The notes: a model not told the origin generated them from the letters alone. Shown: positions 1-7,151, counted from the first letter of the stretch. The stretch: DNA of 10,373 bases from UKL13-2 sp043773745 (GCA_043773745.1 JAYVEV010000040.1:1-10373), one strand, 5' to 3'. A program made the numbers and translations.

Positions 1-59
1 TGAAGGCGTTTCATTAAGACTATATTAACGTACAGTACCTTATGTTTGTTGACAATGGC

Positions 60-104
60 CGGCTACGCCGCCCACGCTATCCTTCCCCGCCCTAAAGGAC
101 GAGG
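60..104. repeat. Paired hairpins, possible IS200/IS605-type or REP-like end
   Basis: Two compact dyads lie in tandem. The first is CGGC-TAC-GCCG (60-70). The second has 8-bp arms at 85-92 and 97-104 around the loop TAAA. As DNA the second stem has two C·A mismatches, but as RNA read from the minus strand (CCUCGUCC-UUUA-GGGCGGGG) both become G·U wobbles and the stem is complete. Such compensated stems suggest selection on a minus-strand RNA or a single-stranded DNA hairpin. The CCCCGCCC-loop-GGACGAGG motif followed by GC-rich sequence resembles the subterminal hairpins of IS200/IS605/IS1341 elements, and also REP sequences. No transposase is in view, so the family assignment is inference. Confidence 0.4.
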
Positions 105-172
105 CTTTCCGCGCAAATCCGGTAAATTTAGCGAACGACTATTGCCTGCGGCCGAGTTGCGGTGCGGTAGAG

Positions 173-180
173 TATAAAAT
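173..180 (+). promoter_or_regulatory. Candidate -10 box for the esterase gene
   Basis: TATAAAAT lies about 40 nt before the esterase ATG at 219, a sensible distance for a sigma70 -10 element. No good -35 is present at 16-18 nt; the nearest TTG-containing hexamers (142-147 and 157-162) are badly spaced. A weak ribosome site, CGGAG at about 205-209, lies 9 nt before the start. This is a tentative call based on the -10 alone. Confidence 0.25.
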
Positions 181-218
181 CATTTGTATACCAACCCACC
201 CTCGCGGAGCTTTTTCTC

Positions 219-1343
219 ATGGCATTAAAACATCCCCGTTATGCGCTTGGCCGTACCGTCATACTTGATCATGATTCCGCAATCCTGCGTGCGAGTATTC
301 CCCGCACGTTGGGCGATTCGCCCCGCCGCAAGCTGGCTGTATGGCTGCCTCCGCAATATGATGCCGTGGCGACAAACTCAAAAAAGTTTCCGTCACGCTT
401 CCCGGTTTTATACGATCTGGTCGGCTTCATGGGATCGGGGCTGAGCCACGTGAACTGGCGTGGCTTTGATGAGAACATTCCCGAACGTGCCGCACGCCTG
501 ATACAAGAGGAGAAAATGGCGCCGGCGATTATCGTGTTCCCGGATTGTTTTACCGCGTTGGGAGGTAACCAGTATATTAATTCCTCCGCAATCGGTAATT
601 ACGCGGATTACATCACGCAGGAATTAATACCATTGGTGGATAAAGAATTTCGCACGCTTGCGTCACGCGAGCATCGCGGTTGTTTTGGTAAATCATCCGG
701 CGGCTATGGTGCCATCATTCACGGCATGAAATATGCACAGTACTGGGGCGCGGTGGCCAGCCATTCTGGTGATGCCTATTTCGATTTTGTTTATCTGAAT
801 GACTGGCCGCGTACGCTGACCGAGTTGATGAAGCACCGCAAGGTCAAGCGGGTGGCCGGGCCCATCAATGTCACGCTTGAAGAAAAAAATGCGGCCAAAG
901 GAATTGACGATGGCAGGGTGAGAAATTTTCTCAAGGACATTTGGAAAAAAGAAAAATTTTCGGATGCCGAAGGCCACGCGCTGATGATGATGGCGATGGC
1001 TGCCAGCTATGATCCCGACCCCAAAACGCCACTGGGATTTCGCTTGCCATTTAATCTTGAAACCGGCGAGCGCATAGAGGCGCGCTGGAAAAATTGGCTC
1101 AAGCATGATCCGATTAATCTGGTGGAAAAATACGCCGCCAACCTGAAATCTCTAAACGGTATTTTTGTTGATTGCGGCTGGCGTGATCAATACAGCATCC
1201 ATTACGGCGCGCGAATTTTAAGCAAGCGCATGAAGGCGGCTGGCGTCAAGCATCGTTATGAGGAGTTCGACGATACCCACTCTGGTATCGATTACCGTAT
1301 GGAGCAGAGCCTGCCGTTTTTGGTTAAGGCATTGAAGCCGTAA
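219..1343 (+). CDS. Alpha/beta-hydrolase esterase (esterase D / enterochelin-esterase-like)
   Basis: This 374-residue protein is probably a cytoplasmic serine esterase; there is no signal peptide or membrane segment. The nucleophile elbow G157-K158-S159-S160-G161 fits G-x-S-x-G and follows a beta strand, with S159 as nucleophile. The tail supplies the other triad members: a D-C-G-W-R-D stretch (318-323) with D318 or D323 as acid, and H354 in DDTHSGIDYR as base. The strand-rich start (VWLPPQYD, about 41-48, and PVLYDLVGF) matches the opening of putative-esterase (PF00756) proteins that act on acyl esters such as S-formylglutathione or siderophore esters. An insert of about 80 residues (roughly 200-285) after the elbow looks like a lid or cap. 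The substrate cannot be read from sequence. It is the only plus-strand gene and converges on the KTSC gene. Confidence 0.8.
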   Translation: MALKHPRYALGRTVILDHDSAILRASIPRTLGDSPRRKLAVWLPPQYDAVATNSKKFPSRFPVLYDLVGFMGSGLSHVNWRGFDENIPERAARLIQEEKMAPAIIVFPDCFTALGGNQYINSSAIGNYADYITQELIPLVDKEFRTLASREHRGCFGKSSGGYGAIIHGMKYAQYWGAVASHSGDAYFDFVYLNDWPRTLTELMKHRKVKRVAGPINVTLEEKNAAKGIDDGRVRNFLKDIWKKEKFSDAEGHALMMMAMAASYDPDPKTPLGFRLPFNLETGERIEARWKNWLKHDPINLVEKYAANLKSLNGIFVDCGWRDQYSIHYGARILSKRMKAAGVKHRYEEFDDTHSGIDYRMEQSLPFLVKALKP

Positions 1344-1440
1344 AGTATTGCGAAGCAGGAATGAGGGTCAGTTATTGGCGGGGTTAACGGGGCGAAATAT
1401 GCTCAAAAGCCGCGTAGATATCAGAGCTTATCAAATAATT

Positions 1441-1650
1441 TTATTTAATCCGTCGCTTGTTAAACACATCTTCAATATTATCGCGGTAGTAACTTTGCAT
1501 CGATGCTGAGGTTGAGAACCGCCGCCAAGTTTCAGATGAAACGCTCGCATACTCGAATGTGCCCGCCGATAGCTCGACCAGTAATACGCGCAGCTTATCG
1601 TCATAGCCGATTGCACGAATAGTGCCGCCGTTGACTTTTTTCATCTCCAT
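1441..1650 (-). CDS. KTSC-domain small protein
   Basis: A 69-residue protein made almost entirely of one KTSC domain (PF13619), the small domain found alone in bacteria and at the C terminus of some lysyl-tRNA synthetases. Visible hallmarks are the I-x-A-I-G-Y-D motif near the start, alternating beta strands (LRVLLVELSAGTFEYASV), a conserved-type S-x-E-T-W helix start, the A/S-S-x-x-x-Y-Y segment and the final I-x-x-V-F. The molecular function is unknown in the family. A GTG at 1659 would extend the frame by three residues but overlaps the AAGAGGG ribosome site (1659-1665); the ATG at 1650 is spaced 8 nt from it and is preferred. It starts about 20 nt after the PycTM-like gene stop, so the two are probably co-transcribed. 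The 97 nt between its stop and the esterase stop show no clear terminator. Confidence 0.75.
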   Translation of the reverse strand: MEMKKVNGGTIRAIGYDDKLRVLLVELSAGTFEYASVSSETWRRFSTSASMQSYYRDNIEDVFNKRRIK

Positions 1651-1670
1651 TTGGAGCACCCTCTTGCGGT

Positions 1671-2276
1671 TTAGAGAATGATTGAAAACTCGAGCACCAA
1701 AAACATGCTGACCTCAATCAGCAACGCCAGCCAGGCGCGGCGGTAGGCGCTGAATTTATTATTGGCAATGCTGGCAACTTCGTGAATCTGGTGACAAACA
1801 TCGTCCAATAAATCATGCAAATCCGCGCCGTGGAAAGACGCCGCATATTCATCTGGCCGTGTGCGCTGCACAATATCGCCGAAAAAAATCAGATTCGGAA
1901 TTTGTTTAGAATGCATTGACGAATCGCTCTCAAGTACACGGCCCGCGGGTAATCGACGGGCACGCGACAAAACAGTGGTCAGCGCAAAATAGAAAAATGC
2001 GGCGCCGGCAATCAAAAACAATATGAGGCAAATTTTTTCGCGCATACCCAGATGCATGATTTTGTCCAGATTGGCTGATACATAGGTGACCAGCAATGTG
2101 GACATCACGATCAACAGATAAATCTTCTGGTCTGCGGAGCGGATCAGCTCCTGATTCAAATTCAGGATCCGCCATGCCTGATCCAGCCGCAGCATCAGCG
2201 TGGGCGCATCATAGCGAACCGGCCTGCCATCTTCGGCGCGCCCGTTCTGCGTTGTCTGGCTTACGCTATCAGGCAT
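1671..2276 (-). CDS. PycTM-like (DUF5706) membrane protein, orphan Pycsar-effector homologue
   Basis: A 201-residue protein with three predicted membrane helices: about 51-68, 81-103 and 181-200. The soluble part between helices 2 and 3 carries N-L-I-F-F-G-D-I (128-135), Y-A-A-S-F (144-148) and the helix D-D-V-C-H-Q-I-H-E-V-A-S-I-A-N-N-K-F (158-175). This order (N-terminal helix pair, [N/P]LFFG-type motif, then a Q-I-x-x-x-A-x-I-A-x-x-K-[FY] helix before a last helix) is what I recall of the Pycsar effector family PycTM. Effectors of that family damage the inner membrane when cCMP or cUMP is bound. No pyrimidine cyclase gene is in the window. A TTG at 2291 opens the frame earlier, but the ATG at 2276 overlaps the aldo/keto reductase stop (ATGCCTGA, 8-nt overlap) and suggests translational coupling; no strong ribosome site is visible. 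It could instead be a housekeeping DUF5706 protein unrelated to defence. Confidence 0.65.
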   Translation of the reverse strand: MPDSVSQTTQNGRAEDGRPVRYDAPTLMLRLDQAWRILNLNQELIRSADQKIYLLIVMSTLLVTYVSANLDKIMHLGMREKICLILFLIAGAAFFYFALTTVLSRARRLPAGRVLESDSSMHSKQIPNLIFFGDIVQRTRPDEYAASFHGADLHDLLDDVCHQIHEVASIANNKFSAYRRAWLALLIEVSMFLVLEFSIIL

Positions 2277-3252
2277 GATGAGCGCCGACAATATCGGTAA
2301 TTCTAGCTATTAACGCAGAATCCAGTTTTGCCGCCACGTCGAGCGATTTTATATTTTCTGAGAATTGCGCGATGCGCGATGCGCCTGTGATCACGGTACT
2401 GACGTTTGGGTTTTTTAAACACCAAGCAATTGCTAATTGCGCCGTGGTACAGCCTAATTCCTTGGCGATCGCAGACAGCTTCACGACTCGCGCATTTTTA
2501 TCCGCGTCGAGCAACTGATCTTGCATCCACGCCATATTTTTGAGCGTCGCGCGGCTGTCGACAGGAATACCATTGGCATATTTGCCGGTAAGCAAACCCG
2601 AGGCAAGCGGGCTCCAGGTGGTGAGGCCCAAACCAATGTCGCCATACAAACGGGCATATTCGGTCTCAACACGATGACGGTGAAACAGGTTGTATTCGGG
2701 CTGCTCCACAATGGGCTTGTGCAAATGATGTTTATCCGCAATATGCCAGGCCGCCATGATCTCGGCCGCGCTCCACTCAGATGTCCCCCAATAAAGCGCC
2801 TTGCCGCTGGCAATCATGTCGTGCATGGCGTAAACCGTTTCCTCCAGCGGTGTATGGGCGTCGGGCCGATGACAATAAACAAGATCGACAAAATCAAGAT
2901 CAAGGCGCTTTAATGAGTGATCAATCGCCTGCATCAAATATTTTCGATTGAGGGTATTTTTTTCATTGATGCCGTCGCCGAATTTTGCTGGCAGACCCCA
3001 GAAAAATTTGGTGGACACAACATAAGTCAAACGATCCCAGCCCAGCTTTTTGAGCGCGGCACCCATCAGGGTTTCAGATTTTCCTGAGGCATAGACTTCG
3101 GCATTATCAAAAAAATTAACGCCGTGATCGCGCGCAGCGCTCATCAACTCAATCGCCGATTTTTCATCGACTTGGTTACCATACGTGACCCATGAGCCCA
3201 GCGACAACGCGGACACTTTTAAACCAGACTTGCCTAAACGACGATATTCCAT
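2269..3252 (-). CDS. Aldo/keto reductase, Kv-beta-subunit-like (AKR6/YghZ type)
   Basis: A full-length (327-residue) NADPH-dependent aldo/keto reductase, a TIM-barrel enzyme reducing aldehydes or ketones. The tetrad is complete: D49 and Y54 in FFDNAEVY, K82 in STKFF, H128 in YCHRPD. The cofactor region shows S-P-L-A-S-G-L-L-T-G-K-Y (214-225) and T-G-A-S-R-x-x-Q-x-x-E-N (289-300), the adenosine-phosphate binding signature. The N-terminal LGKSGLKVSALSLGSW and the STKFFWG segment place it nearer to voltage-gated potassium-channel beta-subunit-like reductases than to AKR5 enzymes. The ribosome site AAGGAA (3261-3266) sits 8 nt before the ATG and inside the end of the upstream 78-residue gene, two nt away. 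Its stop overlaps the start of the PycTM-like gene. The physiological substrate is unknown. Confidence 0.92.
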   Translation of the reverse strand: MEYRRLGKSGLKVSALSLGSWVTYGNQVDEKSAIELMSAARDHGVNFFDNAEVYASGKSETLMGAALKKLGWDRLTYVVSTKFFWGLPAKFGDGINEKNTLNRKYLMQAIDHSLKRLDLDFVDLVYCHRPDAHTPLEETVYAMHDMIASGKALYWGTSEWSAAEIMAAWHIADKHHLHKPIVEQPEYNLFHRHRVETEYARLYGDIGLGLTTWSPLASGLLTGKYANGIPVDSRATLKNMAWMQDQLLDADKNARVVKLSAIAKELGCTTAQLAIAWCLKNPNVSTVITGASRIAQFSENIKSLDVAAKLDSALIARITDIVGAHHA

Positions 3253-3254
3253 TT

Positions 3255-3491
3255 TTACGCTTCCTTTTCTTCATCAATATCCGAATACGCATTGACCACG
3301 ACCACCCGGGTTCGTTTGGGTCCGGCGGCAAATTTTTCGAGCTTCACTAGCACCGGAAACAGCTGCTCTAGCTTCTCGCGTGCAGCTGGTTCTTTGTCAA
3401 AAACGAGCAGGCTACCGTCGTCACTTTTGACATCGCGCCAATTAAGCGGTTGGGCGTCATCATCTTGCACTTGCAATTTATAGGTACTCAT
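3255..3491 (-). CDS. Small unrecognised protein, 78 residues
   Basis: I do not recognise a named family. The protein is soluble and highly charged: a strand-like start (YKLQVQ), W18-R-D-V, a short strand LLVFD, a helix A-A-R-E-K-L-E-Q-L-F-P (36-46), then K-R-T-R-V-V-V-V-N (59-67) and an acidic tail. The beta-beta-helix-beta pattern with a Trp and a Phe-Pro turn looks like a compact folded domain rather than a chance frame. Context supports reality: it fills the space exactly between the GGDEF-EAL gene (31-nt gap) and the aldo/keto reductase (2-nt gap), whose ribosome site lies in its last codons. A ribosome site AAGG lies 9 nt before its ATG. The function is unknown. Confidence 0.7.
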   Translation of the reverse strand: MSTYKLQVQDDDAQPLNWRDVKSDDGSLLVFDKEPAAREKLEQLFPVLVKLEKFAAGPKRTRVVVVNAYSDIDEEKEA

Positions 3492-3522
3492 GTTTCCCAG
3501 CCTTGACTTTTATGGTTGAAAA

Positions 3523-5634
3523 TTAAAATTGTGCCTGAAAGACTGCGGGTGCCAAGGGCCTGGATAATAAATAACCTTGCGCTTCCTCACAACCACTGGC
3601 CAGTAAATACTCAAGCTGTGCCGGATGCTCGATGCCTTCCGCCACCACCCGCAGACCCAAACTCTTTGCCAACCCTATAATGCCGCGCGTGATAGCCGCA
3701 TCGTTGGGGTCAGTAGTGATATCGCGCACAAACGACTGATCGATCTTGAGCTTGGCAATATCAAAGCGTTTGAGATAAGCCAAGTTTGAATAGCCCGTAC
3801 CAAAATCATCCACCACCAATCTAAACCCGGCTGCTGCCATTGCATCCAGCGTGCTGTTGGCTGCATCGCCTTCGCTCACCAGAGCCGTTTCGGTCAGTTC
3901 GATTTCAATATCTTCCGCTACCAGCTGGTGCTCATGCAGGCTCGCCAGCAGCACCTCGACCAAACGCGGTGTTTTAAATTGCACGCCCGATACATTTATT
4001 GTAATCGGAAATTTATCAATATCCGTGTCGCGCCAGCGGCGTAATTGGGCAATCGCTTCTTTGGCGACCCACTCGCCAATCGGCACAATCAACCCACTAT
4101 CTTCCGCAATAGGCACAAAGCGTGATGGCTCTATAGCGCCCAGCTCGGGACTCTCCCAGCGCAACAGCGCCTCCGCGCCGATGATGCGTCGATCAGGAAG
4201 ATGAAATATTGGCTGGTAGACAAGGGAAAACTCGTTTCGAACCAGCGCCCGGCGTAAAGCATTTTCAAGCATCAAGCGCTCATTGACCCGCTCATTCATT
4301 TCGGGACGGAAGAAACTGAACTGATTGCGCCCTTCTGACTTGGAGTGATACATCGCCAAATCAGCATTCTTGATCAGCGTATTCAGATCGTCCCCATCAG
4401 TGGGCCAAATGCTGACGCCAATAGAAGGTGTTACTGTTAATTCCAAGTCGCCAATGTGGTGTGGCTTGCCCAAATTGGCTAGCAATGTTTCGGCAATTTG
4501 AGCGAGGTCGGTGGCATTGGTCACCTCAGGCAACAGGACAATAAACTCATCGCCGCCGTGGCGGGCCACCGTATCCGTAATGCGGGTTGCCTCCTGTAGA
4601 CGGCGCGCTGTCTGGGCGAGAATTTGATCGCCTACATGATGACCCAATGAGTCGTTGATATTTTTGAATCGATCAAGGTCAATAAACATTAGCGACATAC
4701 CGCCGCTGTGGCGTTTTGCCTGGCGCATTGCAAAATCAAAACGCGCACCCAGCAATTTGCGGTTGGGCAACTCGGTCAGAAAATCATATTCTGCCATTTC
4801 GCGAATCTGTGTTTCGGAACGTTTTTTTTCAGTGATATTGGTGCCAACCCCGCGATACCCGGTGAAGATTCCTGCCTCATTAAAAACGGGCTCGCCAGAA
4901 ATGCTGACCCAGCGGAGCGTGTCGTCTGGCATGGCACTGGCATATTGAAAATCGCGGAACAGCTCATGCGCCTCAACCTGCCGGCGATGTTCATCCATTT
5001 TTTCTTTACTCACACCAATGCACGGGAGGTCCCAGCGCCGCACACCATAGCGTGAGGCTGATTCCACACCGATAGAGTGTTCCATGCCGCGCGAAATGAG
5101 TGTGAATTCATATTTTTCGTTTTGCTCCCAGTACCAGTCAGATGACATTGCCATAAGACTTTTAAAGCGCTGCTCGCTGGCCTCGAGCGCCTGTTCAGCT
5201 TTTTTTCGGGCAGTGATGTCCAGACGAAACCCAATAACACCGCCATCTGCCGTTTTACGATCAGACACCAGAAGCCACGTATCGTCATCTATCTGCAGTT
5301 CATAATCAGCCTCGTCAGGGTGGCGATGCTTTTCAACTCGTGTGCGAACGTATTCCTCCTCTTCCATTTGCAGTCGCTGCTCAAGCCCGCGTTGATAGAA
5401 GGTGCGGACAACGGCTGCGTAGTCAGCTCCCGGCACCAGCAAATCCGCAACGCCCGCATACAGCTCGCGGAAGCGGCGATTACAAAACACGATCCGGTCA
5501 TCGGGACCGTACAAAACGATGCCAGATTCCAGAAAATCGAATGCTGCAACAATTTGAGCCAACTGGCGGCCAGCCGCTGCCTGTGCAATTTCGAGTTGCT
5601 TAACAAACTCAGCAAGGTCAGTCGGTTCGGACAT
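3523..5634 (-). CDS. PAS-PAS-GGDEF-EAL cyclic-di-GMP enzyme
   Basis: A cytoplasmic 703-residue dual c-di-GMP protein with no membrane segment. A short helical start leads to PAS 1 (about 30-145), PAS 2 (about 155-270), GGDEF (about 275-440) and EAL (about 455-700). The diguanylate cyclase site is intact (G360-G361-D362-E363-F364), with an inhibitory-site R-x-x-D (R351, D354) five residues upstream. The phosphodiesterase also keeps its catalytic signature: E488-A-L-L-R-W, N547-V-S, E579-L-T-E, D609-D610-F-G-T-G-Y, K628-L-K-I-D, V-A-E666-G-I-E and Q686-G-Y. Both activities are therefore possible, and the PAS domains likely select between them; in many such proteins GGDEF only regulates EAL by binding GTP. 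No clear ribosome site precedes the ATG at 5634. It heads a compact gene series running to 1441, which would put its neighbours under the same promoter. Confidence 0.93.
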   Translation of the reverse strand: MSEPTDLAEFVKQLEIAQAAAGRQLAQIVAAFDFLESGIVLYGPDDRIVFCNRRFRELYAGVADLLVPGADYAAVVRTFYQRGLEQRLQMEEEEYVRTRVEKHRHPDEADYELQIDDDTWLLVSDRKTADGGVIGFRLDITARKKAEQALEASEQRFKSLMAMSSDWYWEQNEKYEFTLISRGMEHSIGVESASRYGVRRWDLPCIGVSKEKMDEHRRQVEAHELFRDFQYASAMPDDTLRWVSISGEPVFNEAGIFTGYRGVGTNITEKKRSETQIREMAEYDFLTELPNRKLLGARFDFAMRQAKRHSGGMSLMFIDLDRFKNINDSLGHHVGDQILAQTARRLQEATRITDTVARHGGDEFIVLLPEVTNATDLAQIAETLLANLGKPHHIGDLELTVTPSIGVSIWPTDGDDLNTLIKNADLAMYHSKSEGRNQFSFFRPEMNERVNERLMLENALRRALVRNEFSLVYQPIFHLPDRRIIGAEALLRWESPELGAIEPSRFVPIAEDSGLIVPIGEWVAKEAIAQLRRWRDTDIDKFPITINVSGVQFKTPRLVEVLLASLHEHQLVAEDIEIELTETALVSEGDAANSTLDAMAAAGFRLVVDDFGTGYSNLAYLKRFDIAKLKIDQSFVRDITTDPNDAAITRGIIGLAKSLGLRVVAEGIEHPAQLEYLLASGCEEAQGYLLSRPLAPAVFQAQF

Positions 5635-5718
5635 GGGGTTTTATGATGGGTGCACGACAAAAAATTGCACAACTTGGCGAACTGTGATCAGACACTATCC
5701 CTATGTTAAACCACACCG

Positions 5719-5739
5719 CCGATATTCGATATCTATCGG
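5719..5739. promoter_or_regulatory. Nested dyad upstream of the GGDEF-EAL gene
   Basis: CCGATA (5719-5724) pairs with TATCGG (5734-5739), and inside them GATAT (5721-5725) pairs with ATATC (5729-5733) around TCG. Two alternative symmetric elements thus share 21 bp, in the 139-nt gap between the cysteine-cluster gene and the GGDEF-EAL gene, about 85-105 nt before the latter's ATG. An operator is possible. There is no T tract on either side, so it is not a standard terminator. A second, looser dyad GTGCA-N11-TGCAC lies at 5650-5670, nearer the start. Confidence 0.3.
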
Positions 5740-5773
5740 TTACATCTGCTGTTATGCCTTGCTCTGCAGAATT

Positions 5774-6325
5774 TTACTCGCGCTGATATTCAGCGACCTC
5801 TTCTTGCAATTGGAGCCACCATACTTTTCCTTTAGCATCATGCTTGCCACAGGGCGTAAAGGTTGCGAAGCCGGGGTAGTGTTTGCCGAGGTTGTTGGGA
5901 TCTTCACGGCGGGTGCGCGGCGGCGGTATCAGGCCCTGTTCATCTGACGACAAAGGGAACAGCCAGCAGCCCATCGGCTTGTAGTGCCATTTATGTTTGC
6001 CCAGTTTAACGGCAAGCGTTTGCAGCGAACATTTGCCGTCCTGCTCGGAGAACGCGCACCGAGTGCTGGCGAAGTGGCCGGGCTTATTTTTGTAATCGAA
6101 TTCATAGACCGCGGTTTTACGGCCCACATTACCTTCCCATTCGCCATCAAAAATATATTGCGGGAGCAGATGTTGGAAATGCTCAGAGTACTCTGCTACC
6201 GCCCGATGGATCAGGTCCTCCTCTTCCGGCAATAAAAATGCGCCGTCGCTACAGCAAATGCCTTCGCAGTCTTTTAAATCACAGTAGTGAAGTTTGGTAT
6301 GGGTTTCTTTTAGCGTTTCAGTCAT
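5774..6325 (-). CDS. Cysteine-cluster protein, YkgJ/DUF3109-like
   Basis: A 183-residue soluble protein with eight cysteines arranged as C15-x4-C20-x3-C24-C25 near the start, C90 and C99 in the middle (CAFSEQDGKC), C120 in G-C-W-L-F-P-L, and C159 in T-P-C-G-K-H. The N-terminal C-E-G-I-C-C-S-D-G followed by L-P-E-E-E-D-L-I is the recognisable core of the YkgJ/DUF3109 group, thought to bind zinc or an iron-sulfur cluster; no enzymatic role is established. The spread of cysteines beyond the N-terminal cluster agrees with one folded metal site. It starts 24 nt after the short-chain dehydrogenase stop, so they are probably co-transcribed. No strong ribosome site is seen before the ATG. Confidence 0.75.
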   Translation of the reverse strand: MTETLKETHTKLHYCDLKDCEGICCSDGAFLLPEEEDLIHRAVAEYSEHFQHLLPQYIFDGEWEGNVGRKTAVYEFDYKNKPGHFASTRCAFSEQDGKCSLQTLAVKLGKHKWHYKPMGCWLFPLSSDEQGLIPPPRTRREDPNNLGKHYPGFATFTPCGKHDAKGKVWWLQLQEEVAEYQRE

Positions 6326-6349
6326 AGGTTCAGTTAAGTGGTGATGGAA

Positions 6350-7087
6350 TCAGCTCATATTGCGAATATCAAAAATGCCACCGTTGGTGAGCTTGCCGTT
6401 GGCAATAAGCTGGACAATATCACGCGCAACATCGGCGGCAGGGCGCAGTGTACCGTCTGCTTTCATCGTACGGAAGCGCTCTACATCAGGAAATGCTTCC
6501 GCAGATACGGCGCGCACCTGGCTTTGCATTGGCGTATCGACGACACCCGGAGCGAGCGCGCAGATGGCGAGCGTTGGATCATCGGCGGCGGCTTCGAGAG
6601 CCGCCACCTGGGTGGCCATTTCAAGACCGGCCTTGGCAGCACAATAAGCGGACCAGCCCGCAATGGCTCGTTTGGCAGCGCCCGATGAAATATTGATGAT
6701 GAGGCGCTGTTTCGCCATGCTACGTGTCAGCTCGGCAAAACGACGCATTGCCACCATGGGAGCAATCAGGTTGACCGTGATGTTATTCGTAAGCTCAGCG
6801 CTGTCGATAGCATTAACGGGTCCAACCGGCAGCACCACACCGGCATTGTTAATCAATACCGCCTGATCAAAATGTTTGCCGGTAAGCCGCGCCGCCACCT
6901 TTTCGAAAGCAGATTCAACCGTTTCAATGTCGCCAAAGTCCGCGTGGATTATGGGGTTTAGCGCTTTGACCCCTTCATCTTTCGTTCGGGAAAGTGACAT
7001 AACAACATTGCTGTTATCCGCAATAAGCTGCGAATGCAGCGCCGCGCCGAGACCTTTGGTAGTGCCGGTGATGATATATAAATTCAT
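6350..7087 (-). CDS. Short-chain dehydrogenase/reductase (sepiapterin/benzil reductase-like)
   Basis: A classical 245-residue SDR with a complete Rossmann fold. The cofactor loop is T7-G-T-T-K-G-L-G14, followed by N80-N-A-G83. The catalytic residues are N106, S135 (N-I-S-S-G), Y148 and K152 (Y-C-A-A-K), and A-P-G-V-V-D-T-P (179-186) is the usual segment after beta 6. S-R (33-34) at the end of beta 2 suggests NADPH preference. The opening M-N-L-Y-I-I-T-G-T-T-K-G-L-G and a tail ending G-G-I-F-D-I-R recall YueD-type benzil reductases and sepiapterin reductases rather than FabG, but the substrate is not decided by sequence. The chosen ATG starts beta 1 directly, although no good ribosome site precedes it. 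The gap to the upstream zinc-ribbon gene is 64 nt. Confidence 0.9.
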   Translation of the reverse strand: MNLYIITGTTKGLGAALHSQLIADNSNVVMSLSRTKDEGVKALNPIIHADFGDIETVESAFEKVAARLTGKHFDQAVLINNAGVVLPVGPVNAIDSAELTNNITVNLIAPMVAMRRFAELTRSMAKQRLIINISSGAAKRAIAGWSAYCAAKAGLEMATQVAALEAAADDPTLAICALAPGVVDTPMQSQVRAVSAEAFPDVERFRTMKADGTLRPAADVARDIVQLIANGKLTNGGIFDIRNMS

Positions 7088-7151
7088 GTATGGATTGCCA
7101 TGGATGCGGGTCGCAACAGCAGCCCCTGTATTGGTTAAAAATAGAGAATGG

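Noticed and set aside
55..177. Short plus-strand frame of 40 codons starting at ATG 55
   Set aside because: It has no ribosome site, runs through the hairpins and contains no recognisable motif; probably a chance frame.
693..1106. 137-codon antisense frame within the esterase gene
   Set aside because: It is the reverse-strand shadow of an intact gene with catalytic residues; it has no ribosome site or recognisable family.
1433..1446. AAATAA-TT-TTATTT dyad at the convergent gene ends
   Set aside because: It consists only of A/T, is too weak for a terminator stem and overlaps the KTSC stop codon.
1441..5634. A complete Pycsar (or other CD-NTase-like) defence operon
   Set aside because: No pyrimidine cyclase, CD-NTase or second effector is present; the only cyclase is a canonical GGDEF domain, and the reductase and KTSC genes are not known Pycsar parts.
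5289..5672. Overlapping 127-codon minus-strand frame at the start of the GGDEF-EAL gene
   Set aside because: It is a shifted-frame shadow of the PAS region with low-complexity Ser/Leu/Arg composition and no domain signal.
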